The notes below the pieces were generated by a model. That model was not told the origin of the DNA. It did not search any database and saw only the letters and a list, made by a program, of their open reading frames with translations. The translations under genes and the position numbers were made by a program. Positions 14,792 through 23,009 of a DNA stretch of 64,000 bases are shown piece after piece. Each line of letters begins with the position of its first letter. Position 1 is the first letter of the stretch. Source of the stretch: Streptomyces sp. NBC_00414 (lineage in GTDB: Bacteria > Actinomycetota > Actinomycetes > Streptomycetales > Streptomycetaceae); assembly GCF_036038375.1 (NCBI RefSeq), contig NZ_CP107935.1:62001-126000 (forward strand), in the 5' to 3' direction.

Positions 14792-16620
14792 TGCGATTCT
14801 CCTGCGGGGAGTGGGTGCTGGGCCCGGTGGGCGTCGAGGGCGCGGAGCCACCCCTCCACGGCGAGGGTGGGCTCGAAGATGCCGAGCTGTCGTGCCAGGG
14901 GGCCGGGGGTGAGCAGCCGTGTGCGCAGCACCGCGGGGTCGACCAGGCCGCCGCGGGCGAGACGGGAGTCCTCGCAGAATTCGAGCAGCCTGCCCCGGTT
15001 CTGCCGCAGCCCGTCGTAGACCTCCGCGCTGAACTCGCCCTTGCTGCGGCGCTCCAGGACGTCGGAGGGAACCACACCGCGCATGGCCGTGGCGAGGAGG
15101 GGCTTGTAGCGTCCGCGCAGGACCCGGTCCTCGATCCGGACGCCGAGCGCGGCCTCCACGACCCGGTCGTCCAGGAACGGTGCTTCCCAGCCGACCCCGC
15201 TCCCGGACGGCAGCGAGTTCAGCTCCCGCAGAGCACTGCCGGTCAGGGCCACGCTGTCGAGCAACTGGTGGCGATCCCGGGCGGGATCGAGGGGCGGCGG
15301 ATGGGAAGCGGCGGCCTCCCGCAGCAGTCGGCGTACGGTGCCGACCGCGTCCTCGGTCGCCCAGGGCGGCAGGTGTACGTCCGCGTTCCAGGAGAGCGGT
15401 GGCCCGGACGACCGGACCGGTGGGCCGCCGATCGAACGGGCCGCCGAGGCCAGCCACTGCGGGAAGGCGGACCGGTCGGCGAGTCCGCGCACCATCGGCA
15501 GCAGAGGCCAGCGGTTGCCGACCCGGATGCGGTGCAGCAGGGGAAGGCTGGTCAGCGGATGGCGGTGGAAGAGCGCCCACAGCTGCGTCGGCAACGTGCT
15601 GAACAGCTCGTCGCCGCCCACGCCCAGGAGGTGTGTCGTGGAACCCTCGGCCGCCATCCTCCGTGCCAGCGAGGCCATGTGGGCGTGGTTGCGGAACCAG
15701 GTGAGTGGTGCGTCCGCCCGGCCGAGGGCTGACACGTCCAGGTCGGTCGTGGCCGTGAACCAGGGGGCGCCCCGAGGCGTGGAGAGGTGTCGGGCGTCGG
15801 GCAGTTGCCGGGCGGCCCGCTCGGCCCAGACCCCGTCGTCGTTGCCGCCGTCCAGCGGTTCCCAGTGATGGGTGAGCAGATCCCCGCCGGCCTCGGCGGC
15901 GAGGAAGCAGAGACTGGTGGAGTCCATTCCGCCGGACAGGTCGGCGCTGATCACGCCCTCGTCCCCGATGCGGGCGGCGACGGAGTCGGCCAGCGCCTGC
16001 CGTACGGAGCGCGCGGCTTCGGCGAGCGGCTTGTCGGACGGTGGCGGTTCCCACCAGCGGATCGGCCGGCCGCCCTCCGGGCCCATGTCCAGCCAGGAGC
16101 CGAACGGCAGTTGCTCGACACCGGACCACACGGACCTGTTCCACAGGGGCCAGGGCGCCGCGGGCGTCAGCAGCCGCAGCGCCAGGGTGTCCTGGTCGAC
16201 CTCCGCGTCGGAGAGTTCCGCGAGGGACCGGGAACGGTCGGATGCCACGACCTGGCCGCCGATCCTGGCATACGAGATCTGCCGCGCCGTGGAGAGCGAA
16301 CCCTGGGCGCGGACCCGCCCGTCGAGTACGGCGAGGAAGTGGAAACTGCCCGGCAGCGTCCGGACGAGCACGTCCAGGTCGCGCAACGAGGTCGCGCGGG
16401 CCAGGGCGCGACGCGCGACGTCCGTGTCGACGCGGGAGCGTCCGACGATTGCGATCCGGCGGGGGCCGACCTCGACGAGCGTCATGTCGCTCTCCGGCCA
16501 ACTGCCGATCAGCCAGGGGCGTCCCGAGTCGTACGTGATGATCCGGGAACCCACATGGTCCAGCACGCGGTCGGCGAGCGCGGCGCCGTCCTCGGTGTCC
16601 TCCAGGACTACAAAGCCCAT
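14788..16620 (-). CDS. Lasso cyclase C (asparagine synthetase-like macrolactam synthetase)
   Basis: An enzyme of 610 aa that adenylates the Asp9 side chain of the core and closes the amide bond to the Gly1 amine. The N-terminal ~200 residues are a glutaminase-like domain lacking the catalytic Cys2 (starts MGFVVLED), as in other lasso cyclases. The synthetase domain has the ATP-pyrophosphatase loop SADLSGGMDSTSLCFLAAEA and later the DDRVVEAALGVRIEDRVLRG and GVVPSDVLERRSKGEFSAEV regions typical of asparagine synthetase B homologues. It lies 83 bp after the precursor gene, separated by a strong hairpin. Confidence 0.93.
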   Translation of the reverse strand: MGFVVLEDTEDGAALADRVLDHVGSRIITYDSGRPWLIGSWPESDMTLVEVGPRRIAIVGRSRVDTDVARRALARATSLRDLDVLVRTLPGSFHFLAVLDGRVRAQGSLSTARQISYARIGGQVVASDRSRSLAELSDAEVDQDTLALRLLTPAAPWPLWNRSVWSGVEQLPFGSWLDMGPEGGRPIRWWEPPPSDKPLAEAARSVRQALADSVAARIGDEGVISADLSGGMDSTSLCFLAAEAGGDLLTHHWEPLDGGNDDGVWAERAARQLPDARHLSTPRGAPWFTATTDLDVSALGRADAPLTWFRNHAHMASLARRMAAEGSTTHLLGVGGDELFSTLPTQLWALFHRHPLTSLPLLHRIRVGNRWPLLPMVRGLADRSAFPQWLASAARSIGGPPVRSSGPPLSWNADVHLPPWATEDAVGTVRRLLREAAASHPPPLDPARDRHQLLDSVALTGSALRELNSLPSGSGVGWEAPFLDDRVVEAALGVRIEDRVLRGRYKPLLATAMRGVVPSDVLERRSKGEFSAEVYDGLRQNRGRLLEFCEDSRLARGGLVDPAVLRTRLLTPGPLARQLGIFEPTLAVEGWLRALDAHRAQHPLPAGESQ

Positions 16621-16667
16621 GTCGCCTTCCCCGTTGTGACTGTCACGACCGGTGGTGCGAACGCGGA

Positions 16668-16697
16668 GGCCGCGAAGACCCGAAGGTCTCCGCGGCC
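16668..16697 (-). terminator. UUCG-capped hairpin between lasso precursor and cyclase genes
   Basis: On the minus-strand RNA, GGCCGCGGAGACC pairs with GGUCUUCGCGGCC (13 bp including one G-U) around a UUCG tetraloop, starting 7 nt after the precursor stop codon. There is no U-tract. It probably acts as a partial terminator or a 3' stabiliser that makes precursor mRNA more abundant than enzyme mRNA, a common design in peptide clusters. Confidence 0.75.
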
Positions 16698-16703
16698 GTT
16701 GGA

Positions 16704-16841
16704 TCAGCCCCAGATCGGGGTGCTGGCGCTGAACAGGTCCGTGTTGCCGCCGAAGGGAAGACCCAGCGTGAGCTCGGAGAACTCACCGACCTCGACCAGG
16801 GTGGGGATCTCGTAGGTGTCCTGGATGTCCTGCTGCTCCAT
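16704..16841 (-). CDS. Lasso peptide precursor A
   Basis: A peptide of 45 aa too short for routine gene calling. Leader MEQQDIQDTYEIPTLVEVGE FSELTL contains the YxxPxL recognition motif (Tyr10, Pro13, Leu15) and Thr25 at position -2 from the cut. The predicted core is GLPFGGNTDLFSASTPIWG (19 aa): Gly1 and Asp9 would form a 9-residue macrolactam. The ring is followed by the loop and tail LFSASTPIWG, with Trp18 and Ile17 as possible steric plugs. No cysteines, so a class II lasso peptide. Predicted mature mass is that of the core minus one water. The start codon has GGTGG 7 nt upstream. The downstream C-B1-B2-ABC order confirms the assignment. Confidence 0.93.
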   Translation of the reverse strand: MEQQDIQDTYEIPTLVEVGEFSELTLGLPFGGNTDLFSASTPIWG

Positions 16842-16986
16842 GTGAAGCCACCGTCCTCGGGTAAGGAATGAGGGAGGGAGACCCGCGGTGGCGGGCGTCC
16901 CTTGATCTCTTGGACGGCTTCACACTAGGTTTCCCAGGGTCCTGGGTTCATGGGACCGGGAGCCCATTCCGGCCCCAGAACAGGGG

Positions 16987-17760
16987 TCACGCGTCACGCT
17001 GCCGGAGCACGAGATAGCCGCCCAGGAGCGTCGCCGCGTTCCAGGCGAGCAGCACCAGGAGGCCGGTGCCGGGGCCCAGGACCGACTCGCCGTCGGGCAC
17101 GACCTCGATCATGCGGGTGCCGGCCTGGTCGGGCAGGAACTGCGCCACGGGCTGCAGCGCCGAGACGTTGTTGAGCATCGGGGAGATGAAGAAGAAGAGC
17201 GGGATCATGATGATCAGCGACGAGACCGAACTGCGCAGTATCGCCGCGACGCCCATGGCGAACGAACAGACCAGCGTCATGTAGAGGCAGCCCCCGACCG
17301 TCGCGCGCAGCACCCCGTCGTCCGTGATCGTGGTGCCGTGCGGACCGAGTGCCGACTGGGCCAGGAAGAAGCTGGGGAACACCGTGACCGCCGAGACCGC
17401 GAAGGCCGCCAACGTGCCCGACAGCCACTTGGCGAGGTAGAGGACACCGCGTTGCGGCACCGCGGCCAGCGAGGCACGGATCGTGCCCGAGGTGTACTCA
17501 CCGGTGACCAGCAGTACGCCGAAGGCGAGCAGGATGATCTGACCGAAACCCAGTCCGGTGAAGCCCGAGTAGACCGGGTCGAAGTTCCGCTGCTCCTGCG
17601 GGGGCATCCGGTCGAAACTGCCGCGGACGGCGAAGGCGAACGCCACGTTGGAGCCGACGGTGACGACGAATGTCGCCAGCAGCAGCCAGGGCGTCGACCG
17701 GACCGTGCGGGCCTTCGTCCACTCCGAACGCAGCACCGCACCGGACATGGCCGGACTCAT
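16987..17760 (-). CDS. ABC-2 type transporter permease
   Basis: A membrane protein of 257 aa. After a short cytoplasmic start (GAVLRSEWTKARTVRSTPWL) come six hydrophobic segments, with LLATFVVTVGSNVAFAFAV, GFGQIILLAFGVLLVTGEYT and IIMIPLFFFISPMLNNVSAL among them. The EYTSGTIRASLAAVPQR motif is typical of ABC-2 permeases of the NatB/bacitracin-exporter kind. Its ATG overlaps the ATPase stop (ATGA at 17757-17760). It ends 145 bp before the lasso precursor start, on the same strand. It may serve lasso immunity or the adjacent two-component system. Confidence 0.87.
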   Translation of the reverse strand: MSPAMSGAVLRSEWTKARTVRSTPWLLLATFVVTVGSNVAFAFAVRGSFDRMPPQEQRNFDPVYSGFTGLGFGQIILLAFGVLLVTGEYTSGTIRASLAAVPQRGVLYLAKWLSGTLAAFAVSAVTVFPSFFLAQSALGPHGTTITDDGVLRATVGGCLYMTLVCSFAMGVAAILRSSVSSLIIMIPLFFFISPMLNNVSALQPVAQFLPDQAGTRMIEVVPDGESVLGPGTGLLVLLAWNAATLLGGYLVLRQRDA

Positions 17761-18701
17761 GCGCCGCCCTCCGTTCCCTGTCGCCGGACCGGGACCTGGT
17801 CGGAGGCGCGGTATTCGACGGCGCCGGCGGTGAATTCCATGAACGCGTCCTCCAGCGAGGCCGACTGGGTGCTGACCTCGTGCACGGTGAGCCTGTGGGC
17901 CGAGATCAGTTCACCGATGACCGCGGCCTGCGCCCCGACCGCTTCCAGCGCTCCGTCCGGGCCGGTCAGTACCGGGATGCCCGCACGCGACAGGGTCTCC
18001 CGCATCCGTTCGGGCTCGGGTGTCCTGATCCGTACGAAACTGCGTGAGTTGGCCTCGATGAACCGGGTCACCGACGTGTCCGCGAGCAGCCGCCCGCGGC
18101 CGATGACGATCAGGTGTTCGGCCGTGAGGGCCATCTCGCTCATGAGATGGCTGGAGACGAACACGGTGCGTCCTTCGGCCGCCAGTTTCTTCATCAGGTC
18201 GCGGATCCACCGGACACCCTCCGGGTCCAGGCCGTTGACCGGTTCGTCGAGCAGCACGATCGCGGGGTCTCCCAGCAGTGCGGCGGCGATGCCGAGCCGT
18301 TGTCCCATCCCCAGGGAGAAGGTGCCGGCGCGTTGGTCGGCCACCCCTTCGAGGCCGGTGAGCCGCAGCACTTCGCTCACCCGTGACTCGGGGATGCGAT
18401 TGCTCTGGGCCAGGTACCTCAGGTGGCCGCGGGCGGTGCGTCCGCCGTGGAAGGCTTTGGCATCCAGCAGTGCGCCGATCGTCCGGAGCGGCTCCTTCAG
18501 CCGACGGCAGGGTCGGCCGTCGACGAGGATCTCACCGGTGGTGGGCCGGTCAAGGCCCAGCGCCATCCGCATGGTGGTGGACTTGCCCGCCCCGTTGGGG
18601 CCCAGGAAGCCCGTCACCTGGCCGGGGCGCACCTCGAAGGAGAGACCGTCGACGACCGTGGCCCGTCCGAAGCGCTTTGTCACTTCTCTCGCGTGGATCA
18701 C
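17757..18701 (-). CDS. ABC transporter ATP-binding protein
   Basis: A protein of 314 aa. Walker A FLGPNGAGKSTTMRM, signature FSLGMGQRLGIAAALLGDPA, Walker B IVLLDEPVNGLDPEG and H-loop VFVSSHLMSEMALTAEH are all present. The LGMGQRL variant is common in Streptomyces exporters of this type. GTG 18701 gives the family start VIHAREVTKRFG; GTG 18710 and an upstream ATG at 18779 are possible. It pairs with the permease at 16987-17760. It is transcribed away from a histidine kinase gene, with an inverted repeat in between, the layout of antibiotic-sensing detoxification modules. Confidence 0.88.
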   Translation of the reverse strand: MIHAREVTKRFGRATVVDGLSFEVRPGQVTGFLGPNGAGKSTTMRMALGLDRPTTGEILVDGRPCRRLKEPLRTIGALLDAKAFHGGRTARGHLRYLAQSNRIPESRVSEVLRLTGLEGVADQRAGTFSLGMGQRLGIAAALLGDPAIVLLDEPVNGLDPEGVRWIRDLMKKLAAEGRTVFVSSHLMSEMALTAEHLIVIGRGRLLADTSVTRFIEANSRSFVRIRTPEPERMRETLSRAGIPVLTGPDGALEAVGAQAAVIGELISAHRLTVHEVSTQSASLEDAFMEFTAGAVEYRASDQVPVRRQGTEGGA

Positions 18702-18801
18702 GCCTCCCACGCTTCCGCAGGGCACCCCTTCGCGGCATCGGGCCGGGGGGTGAACTCCGGTGTCGGCCCAGGGGCGCACGGACGGGGCGTGCGCCGGTCG
18801 G

Positions 18802-18836
18802 CCTCAGACCTGGGTATGACCTCCCCAGGTCTGAGG
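18802..18836. promoter_or_regulatory. Perfect 13-bp inverted repeat between divergent ABC and kinase genes
   Basis: CCTCAGACCTGGG (18802-18814) and CCCAGGTCTGAGG (18824-18836) are exact reverse complements separated by 9 bp. The element lies centrally in the 168-bp divergent promoter region (18702-18869). It is probably an operator for the adjacent response regulator, controlling both the ABC exporter and its own operon. Confidence 0.65.
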
Positions 18837-18869
18837 CGGGGCCGTGCGGCGGTCGAGTACGGTCGGGGA

Positions 18870-20081
18870 GTGCCATCGCGCTCCCCACTCCCCCTGTTCA
18901 CCCGAAGCCTCGGCCGCGGCTCGCTGGTGGCTCTCGACTGCGTGGCGGCGGGGACGTACACCGCGCTCCTGGTGGGGACGACGGTAGTCGGGAACCGGTC
19001 CGCGGCGTCGGGTGCCGTGCTGTCGGCAGGCGCGGAGTGCGTGCTCATCGCCGCGACCGCACTGCCCGTCGCGGTCCGGCGGCTGTGGCCGGTCCCCGTC
19101 CTGGGCGTGGTGCTCGTGATGACCACGGCGTCGATCCTCCTCGACGCCGTACGGGACCCGTTCGTCGCGAGTGCCTGCGCCCTGTACACGGTCGCGCTCG
19201 CGAGCCGTGGTGGGTTGCGTACCTTCACCGCGTCGGTGGGGCTGCTGGGCCTCGCCGGTGTCTTCGCCCGGCCCCTGACCACCGCCCCCTACTGGTGGAT
19301 GAACGGGCCGGGCCTCGTCCTGTTCGGCTGGGCGACGATGGGCGCCGCGTGGGTGGTCGGCCGGGCGGTCGCCGAGCGGCGGGCGTACGCGGCCGTGCTC
19401 GCCGAGCAGTCGGCGCAGCGGGCGGTGGCCGAGGAACGGCTGCACATCGCGCGGGAGGTGCACGACATCGTGTCGCACAGCATGGGCCTGATCGCGGTCA
19501 AGGCGTCGATCGCCAACCATGTGGCGCCGTCCAGGCCGCAGGAGGCGCAGGACGCGCTGCGGGTCATCGAGTCGATCAGCCGTGGCGCGCTGGACGATGT
19601 GCGGGCCCTGCTCGGCGTGCTGCGGTCGGGGACGTCCGGCGGTGCCCCGGTGGTCGCCGAGACCGCCCCGGCGCCGGGGGTGGAGGCCCTGCCGGAACTG
19701 GCCGAGCGGGCGCGTACCGCGGGTGTGGAGGTGGAGTTGCGCGTCATCCACGCGGACCGGGTGCCGGAGGGGGTGGGGCTCTCGGTCTTCCGGATCGTGC
19801 AGGAGGCGCTGACCAACGTCGTCAAGCACGCGGGGTCCGCCCGGTGCAGGGTCACGGTCGAGGCGGTCGAGGACGCGGTGAGCGTCGAGGTGACCGACGA
19901 CGGGGGGCCGGGCGCCGCCGTACGGACCCGTCCGGGCGGACAGGGCCTGGTGGGGATGCGGGAGCGCGTGGAGGTGTACGGCGGCAGGTTCTTCTCCGGC
20001 CCGATGCCGGAGGGAGGGTTCAGGGTGGCGGCCCGTATCCCCTTCGAGCGTGTCCATGGCGTTGCCGGAGGAGTGCTGTGA
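18870..20081 (+). CDS. NarL-type sensor histidine kinase
   Basis: A kinase of about 403 aa. Four to five N-terminal membrane segments (LVALDCVAAGTYTALLVGTT; VLIAATALPVAVRRLW; LWPVPVLGVVLVMTTASILL) are followed by the HisKA_3 phosphoacceptor EERLHIAREVHDIVSHSMGL and the ATPase motifs EALTNVVKHAG and DDGGPG...GQGLVGMRERVEVYGG. The short extracytoplasmic loops suggest intramembrane sensing, as in DesK-like kinases. GTG 18870 is preferred; ATG 18816 would start inside the spacer of the inverted repeat. Overlaps the regulator gene by 4 bp (GTGA). Confidence 0.9.
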   Translation: MPSRSPLPLFTRSLGRGSLVALDCVAAGTYTALLVGTTVVGNRSAASGAVLSAGAECVLIAATALPVAVRRLWPVPVLGVVLVMTTASILLDAVRDPFVASACALYTVALASRGGLRTFTASVGLLGLAGVFARPLTTAPYWWMNGPGLVLFGWATMGAAWVVGRAVAERRAYAAVLAEQSAQRAVAEERLHIAREVHDIVSHSMGLIAVKASIANHVAPSRPQEAQDALRVIESISRGALDDVRALLGVLRSGTSGGAPVVAETAPAPGVEALPELAERARTAGVEVELRVIHADRVPEGVGLSVFRIVQEALTNVVKHAGSARCRVTVEAVEDAVSVEVTDDGGPGAAVRTRPGGQGLVGMRERVEVYGGRFFSGPMPEGGFRVAARIPFERVHGVAGGVL

Positions 20082-20812
20082 GCGAAGAAGGCGATGTCCG
20101 CGTCGTGGTGGCGGACGACCAAGCGCTGCTGCGCGGCAGTTTCCGGGTCCTGGTGGACAGCGAGCCCGGACTCCGGGTGGTCGGTGAGGCGGGGACCGGG
20201 ACGGAGGCGGTGGAGGTCGCCCGGCGCGAACGCCCCGACGTCCTGCTCATGGATGTGCGTATGCCGCGGATGGACGGCATCGAGGCGACCCGCCTCATCC
20301 GGGAATCCCCCGAGTGCGCCGATACCCGGATCCTCATCCTGACCATGTTCGACCTCGACGAGTACGTGTACACGGCACTGCGGGCCGGGGCCAGCGGGTT
20401 CCTGCTGAAGGACACCCAGCCGGACGACCTGCTGCGGGCCGTCCGCGTGGTGGCGGACGGCGAGGCGCTGCTGGCGCCCTCGGTGACGCGCCGTCTGATC
20501 GCGGAGTTCGCCGCCCGCCCCGAACCGCCGAGGATGCACACACCCGATCTGGTGGCCGCGACCGAACGCGAGCGGGAGGTGCTCCTGCTGATCGCCCGCG
20601 GTCTGTCCAACACCGAGATCGCCGGTCGGATGTGCGTGACCCTGGCCACCGTGAAGTCCCATGTGGGCCGGCTCCTCGCCAAGCTGGACGCGCGCGACCG
20701 GGCCCAACTCGTCATCGCCGCCTACGAGTCGGGGCTGGTCACCGCGGAAGGCCCGGCCCTCACCCCAGACCGGCGTCCCGCGCCCGGACGGCTGCCGCCA
20801 CACGGTCGGTGA
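20078..20812 (+). CDS. NarL/LuxR-type response regulator
   Basis: A regulator of 244 aa. Receiver: VVVADDQALLRGSFRVLVDS, phosphoacceptor Asp in PDVLLMDVRMPRMDG, Lys in GFLLKDTQPDD. DNA-binding: ATEREREVLLLIARGLSNTE then TLATVKSHVGRLLAKLDARD. GTG 20078 has GGAGGAG 4-10 nt upstream inside the kinase gene. Likely binds the inverted repeat at 18802-18836 and controls the divergent exporter. Its 3' end overlaps the convergent regulator gene by 53 bp. Confidence 0.92.
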   Translation: MSEEGDVRVVVADDQALLRGSFRVLVDSEPGLRVVGEAGTGTEAVEVARRERPDVLLMDVRMPRMDGIEATRLIRESPECADTRILILTMFDLDEYVYTALRAGASGFLLKDTQPDDLLRAVRVVADGEALLAPSVTRRLIAEFAARPEPPRMHTPDLVAATEREREVLLLIARGLSNTEIAGRMCVTLATVKSHVGRLLAKLDARDRAQLVIAAYESGLVTAEGPALTPDRRPAPGRLPPHGR

Positions 20813-21449
20813 CCCTCAGTTTGGCGAAGAGACTGGTGATGTGGTTGCGCACGGTCTTGTGCGACAGCACGAGGGTGCTGGCGATGAGCCGGTTGTCCAT
20901 GCCCCGTGCGATCAGCGCGAGTATCTCCCGTTCCCGGTTGGTCAGTTCGGGGAAGGCGGCCTGGGCGGGGATTCCGTGTACGGCGGAGAAGAACGCACCC
21001 AGGCGCTCGGCCACCGGCGGGCTGAAGACCGCGCCGCCGTCCGCGGCGATGCGGATCGCGCGAACCAGTTCCTGCGCGTCCACGCCCTTGAGCAGATAGC
21101 CGCGCGCTCCGGCCCGCAGTACCGCCACGACCAGGTCGTCGTCCGGCGAGGCGCTGATCGCGACGACGTGGGGCGGTTCGGGGGACGGGCCGCCTGCGGA
21201 GCGTTCGAGGATCGTTCGCGTGATGTCGACTCCCGCGCGGTCGGCCATCTGAAGGTCGACGAGGACGACGTCGGGCTTGACGCTCCGCCGGAACAACAGG
21301 TCGAGGACCTCGGCCCCGCTGGACGCCTCGGCGACCACGCTGAGGCCGTCGGCGCCCTGTAACGCGAGGCGCACCCCGTCCCGGAAGAGCGGTTGGTCAC
21401 CGACGAGCAGAATGCGCGTCGTCGCCCCGCCCTCGGGTTCGCGCGACAT
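20760..21449 (-). CDS. LuxR-type response regulator without adjacent kinase
   Basis: A regulator of about 229 aa. Receiver begins RILLVGDQPLFRDGVRLALQ: the first residue of the usual acidic pair is Gly (GD instead of DD/ED), while the phosphoacceptor Asp (PDVVLVDLQM) and Lys (GYLLKGVD) are kept. The HTH is LTNREREILALIARGMDNRL then SHKTVRNHITSLFAKLRVTD. Start ATG 21449 is a choice; the frame extends to ATG 21518. No kinase gene sits beside it. It lies 423 bp downstream of the NRPS/prenyltransferase operon on the same strand and could be its regulator. Its receiver is close to that of the regulator at 8821-9477. Confidence 0.85.
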   Translation of the reverse strand: MSREPEGGATTRILLVGDQPLFRDGVRLALQGADGLSVVAEASSGAEVLDLLFRRSVKPDVVLVDLQMADRAGVDITRTILERSAGGPSPEPPHVVAISASPDDDLVVAVLRAGARGYLLKGVDAQELVRAIRIAADGGAVFSPPVAERLGAFFSAVHGIPAQAAFPELTNREREILALIARGMDNRLIASTLVLSHKTVRNHITSLFAKLRVTDRVAAAVRARDAGLG

Positions 21450-21798
21450 GTCCAATACATTTAAAGCGAACGATGATGCCCTTTGTGCCGGCACTGTGTC
21501 TCCCGTTTCGTCGTGCATCTGTTTCTGCGGCGATGGAGGTCGTCTGTGGCGTACCGGCCGCCCGGGGAGCGAGGACGATCACCCGGTCGGCTCGGACTTC
21601 CCGTACGGCACCCGGTCTGCCTGTGAGGCACCTCGGGCAGCCGGGGCCATGCCCTCGCGGACTCGTCCTCCGAGGGGACGGAGGGGAACGGATGGTGTGC
21701 GATTCGGGCGCCGTCCCCTGTCGCGGCCCGGCCGGGACACCGGGCACACGCTCACCGGCGGCGTCGGGCCGTCCCTCCGCGACCGGCCGAACACACAC

Positions 21799-21816
21799 CG
21801 GCCCCGGCGGGGGCCG
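21799..21816 (-). terminator. GC hairpin downstream of the NRPS-prenyltransferase operon
   Basis: CGGCCCC (21799-21805) and GGGGCCG (21810-21816) form a 7-bp stem with a 4-nt loop, about 57 bp after the prenyltransferase stop codon. Without a U-run it is only a candidate. The rest of 21450-21872 shows no gene. Confidence 0.35.
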
Positions 21817-21872
21817 CGGCGGTCTCGCCGGTCACCCCGTGCCGACACAGCCGGCCGTGCCCGGCCCGGACT

Positions 21873-22988
21873 TCACGCCTCGCGGCCCGGACTGTCGAGG
21901 CCGGCGTACACGGTGCACACGGGGGCGGCGGGGTTCTTGTAGGCGACCCAGCTCAGCCTGCGCAGACCGCGCGGCTCCGGGCCGCAGATCGCGGCTACGG
22001 TGGCCCGGTACAGCGCGGGATCCGCACCGGCCATGTCCATGATCAGGGAGACGCGTTCCGCGGAGACCTCGTCGTTGACGATGTTCGGTTCCAGCGGACA
22101 GTACAGAGTCACCGACGCCGGTACGGAGCGCCCCGGCTGGAAGGCCAGGCAGGTCATGGGCGCCTTCTTCCAGCGCTGCACCGAGACATCGCCGGCGATC
22201 GCGCCGATCACCTCGGTGAACACTCCTTCCCGGTGGTCCGCCGCGACGGCGCCGGCCCGGTCGACGCCCTCGGCGTCGACGCCCGTGTGCCGCAGGTAGA
22301 CCTTGACCCGCGCGTCCGGGGACTCGGACAGGTCCAGCCCGACGAGGGCGACCTCGTGCTCGGGAGCGTCGAGGTCACCGCCCCTGAAGTGGTTGACGAC
22401 CGCCTCCCACTGCTCCGCCAGGCCCAGACGGCGCAGCACCTCGGCGGTCACGGCCGCCGGCGAGGCACCTGTGACGCCGGGATTCAGATATAACTTGAAC
22501 AGCGGTGGCTCCCCCTTGGGCGAGAGTTCCGCGGCATGCATCGAGGAGAACGGGCCGCGGGGTTCGTCCTCGCACCGGAAGAGGTCCTCGATCTCCCGGT
22601 AGCGGCCCAGGTGTACGCCGAACTCCTCGGCCAGCCGCAGCGTGAACGCGTGCCCCTCCCGCTGCCGCGACCGCGGTGTCACCGGTTCCCGCAGTGCCTC
22701 CAGCAGCACCCGGACCCCGGCGACCCCCGATGCCGAGTGGGCGAAGGAGAACTCCAGCGGCGCACCGTTGTTCGCCACCCACGAGGTGTAGTTCTCGAAG
22801 TGCGACAGGGGCGCGGCCGCCCAGTCGCCGAGCACCGAGGTCAGGGCTCTCACCTGCGGCACCATGTCCGCGGTGGAGAGGCCGAGATGCCGGCAGGCAC
22901 CCTCGAAGTAGATGTTGATCAGGTCGCCGTAGGAGGTGGGCGTGCGGTCGGCCGCGAGGGGCCAGGGGCGGAATCGCAGGGTTGTCAT
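21873..22988 (-). CDS. DMATS-type aromatic (indole) prenyltransferase
   Basis: An enzyme of 371 aa of the ABBA/DMATS family, which transfers a dimethylallyl or longer prenyl group to an aromatic ring, most often the indole of Trp. Family features: the N-terminal SYGDLINIYFEGACRHLGLS, the base region NNGAPLEFSFAHSASGV (Glu of LEFSF matches the indole-deprotonating Glu), basic/aromatic diphosphate-binding elements such as FKLYLNPGVTG, RVKVYLRHTG and SVTLYCPLEP, and a C-terminal WVAYKNP. Bacterial homologues include CymD of cyclomarin biosynthesis. Shine-Dalgarno GGAAGGA. It starts 21 bp after the NRPS2 stop, so it belongs to the NRPS operon and probably prenylates a free or peptide-bound aromatic residue. 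Confidence 0.9.
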   Translation of the reverse strand: MTTLRFRPWPLAADRTPTSYGDLINIYFEGACRHLGLSTADMVPQVRALTSVLGDWAAAPLSHFENYTSWVANNGAPLEFSFAHSASGVAGVRVLLEALREPVTPRSRQREGHAFTLRLAEEFGVHLGRYREIEDLFRCEDEPRGPFSSMHAAELSPKGEPPLFKLYLNPGVTGASPAAVTAEVLRRLGLAEQWEAVVNHFRGGDLDAPEHEVALVGLDLSESPDARVKVYLRHTGVDAEGVDRAGAVAADHREGVFTEVIGAIAGDVSVQRWKKAPMTCLAFQPGRSVPASVTLYCPLEPNIVNDEVSAERVSLIMDMAGADPALYRATVAAICGPEPRGLRRLSWVAYKNPAAPVCTVYAGLDSPGREA

Positions 22989-23009
22989 CGGGTGTCGTTC
23001 CTTCCGGGG

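Noticed and set aside
14531..16501. 656-codon minus frame containing B1 at its end
   Set aside because: The upstream 570 codons are the shadow frame of the cyclase gene; only the last 86 codons are the RRE protein.
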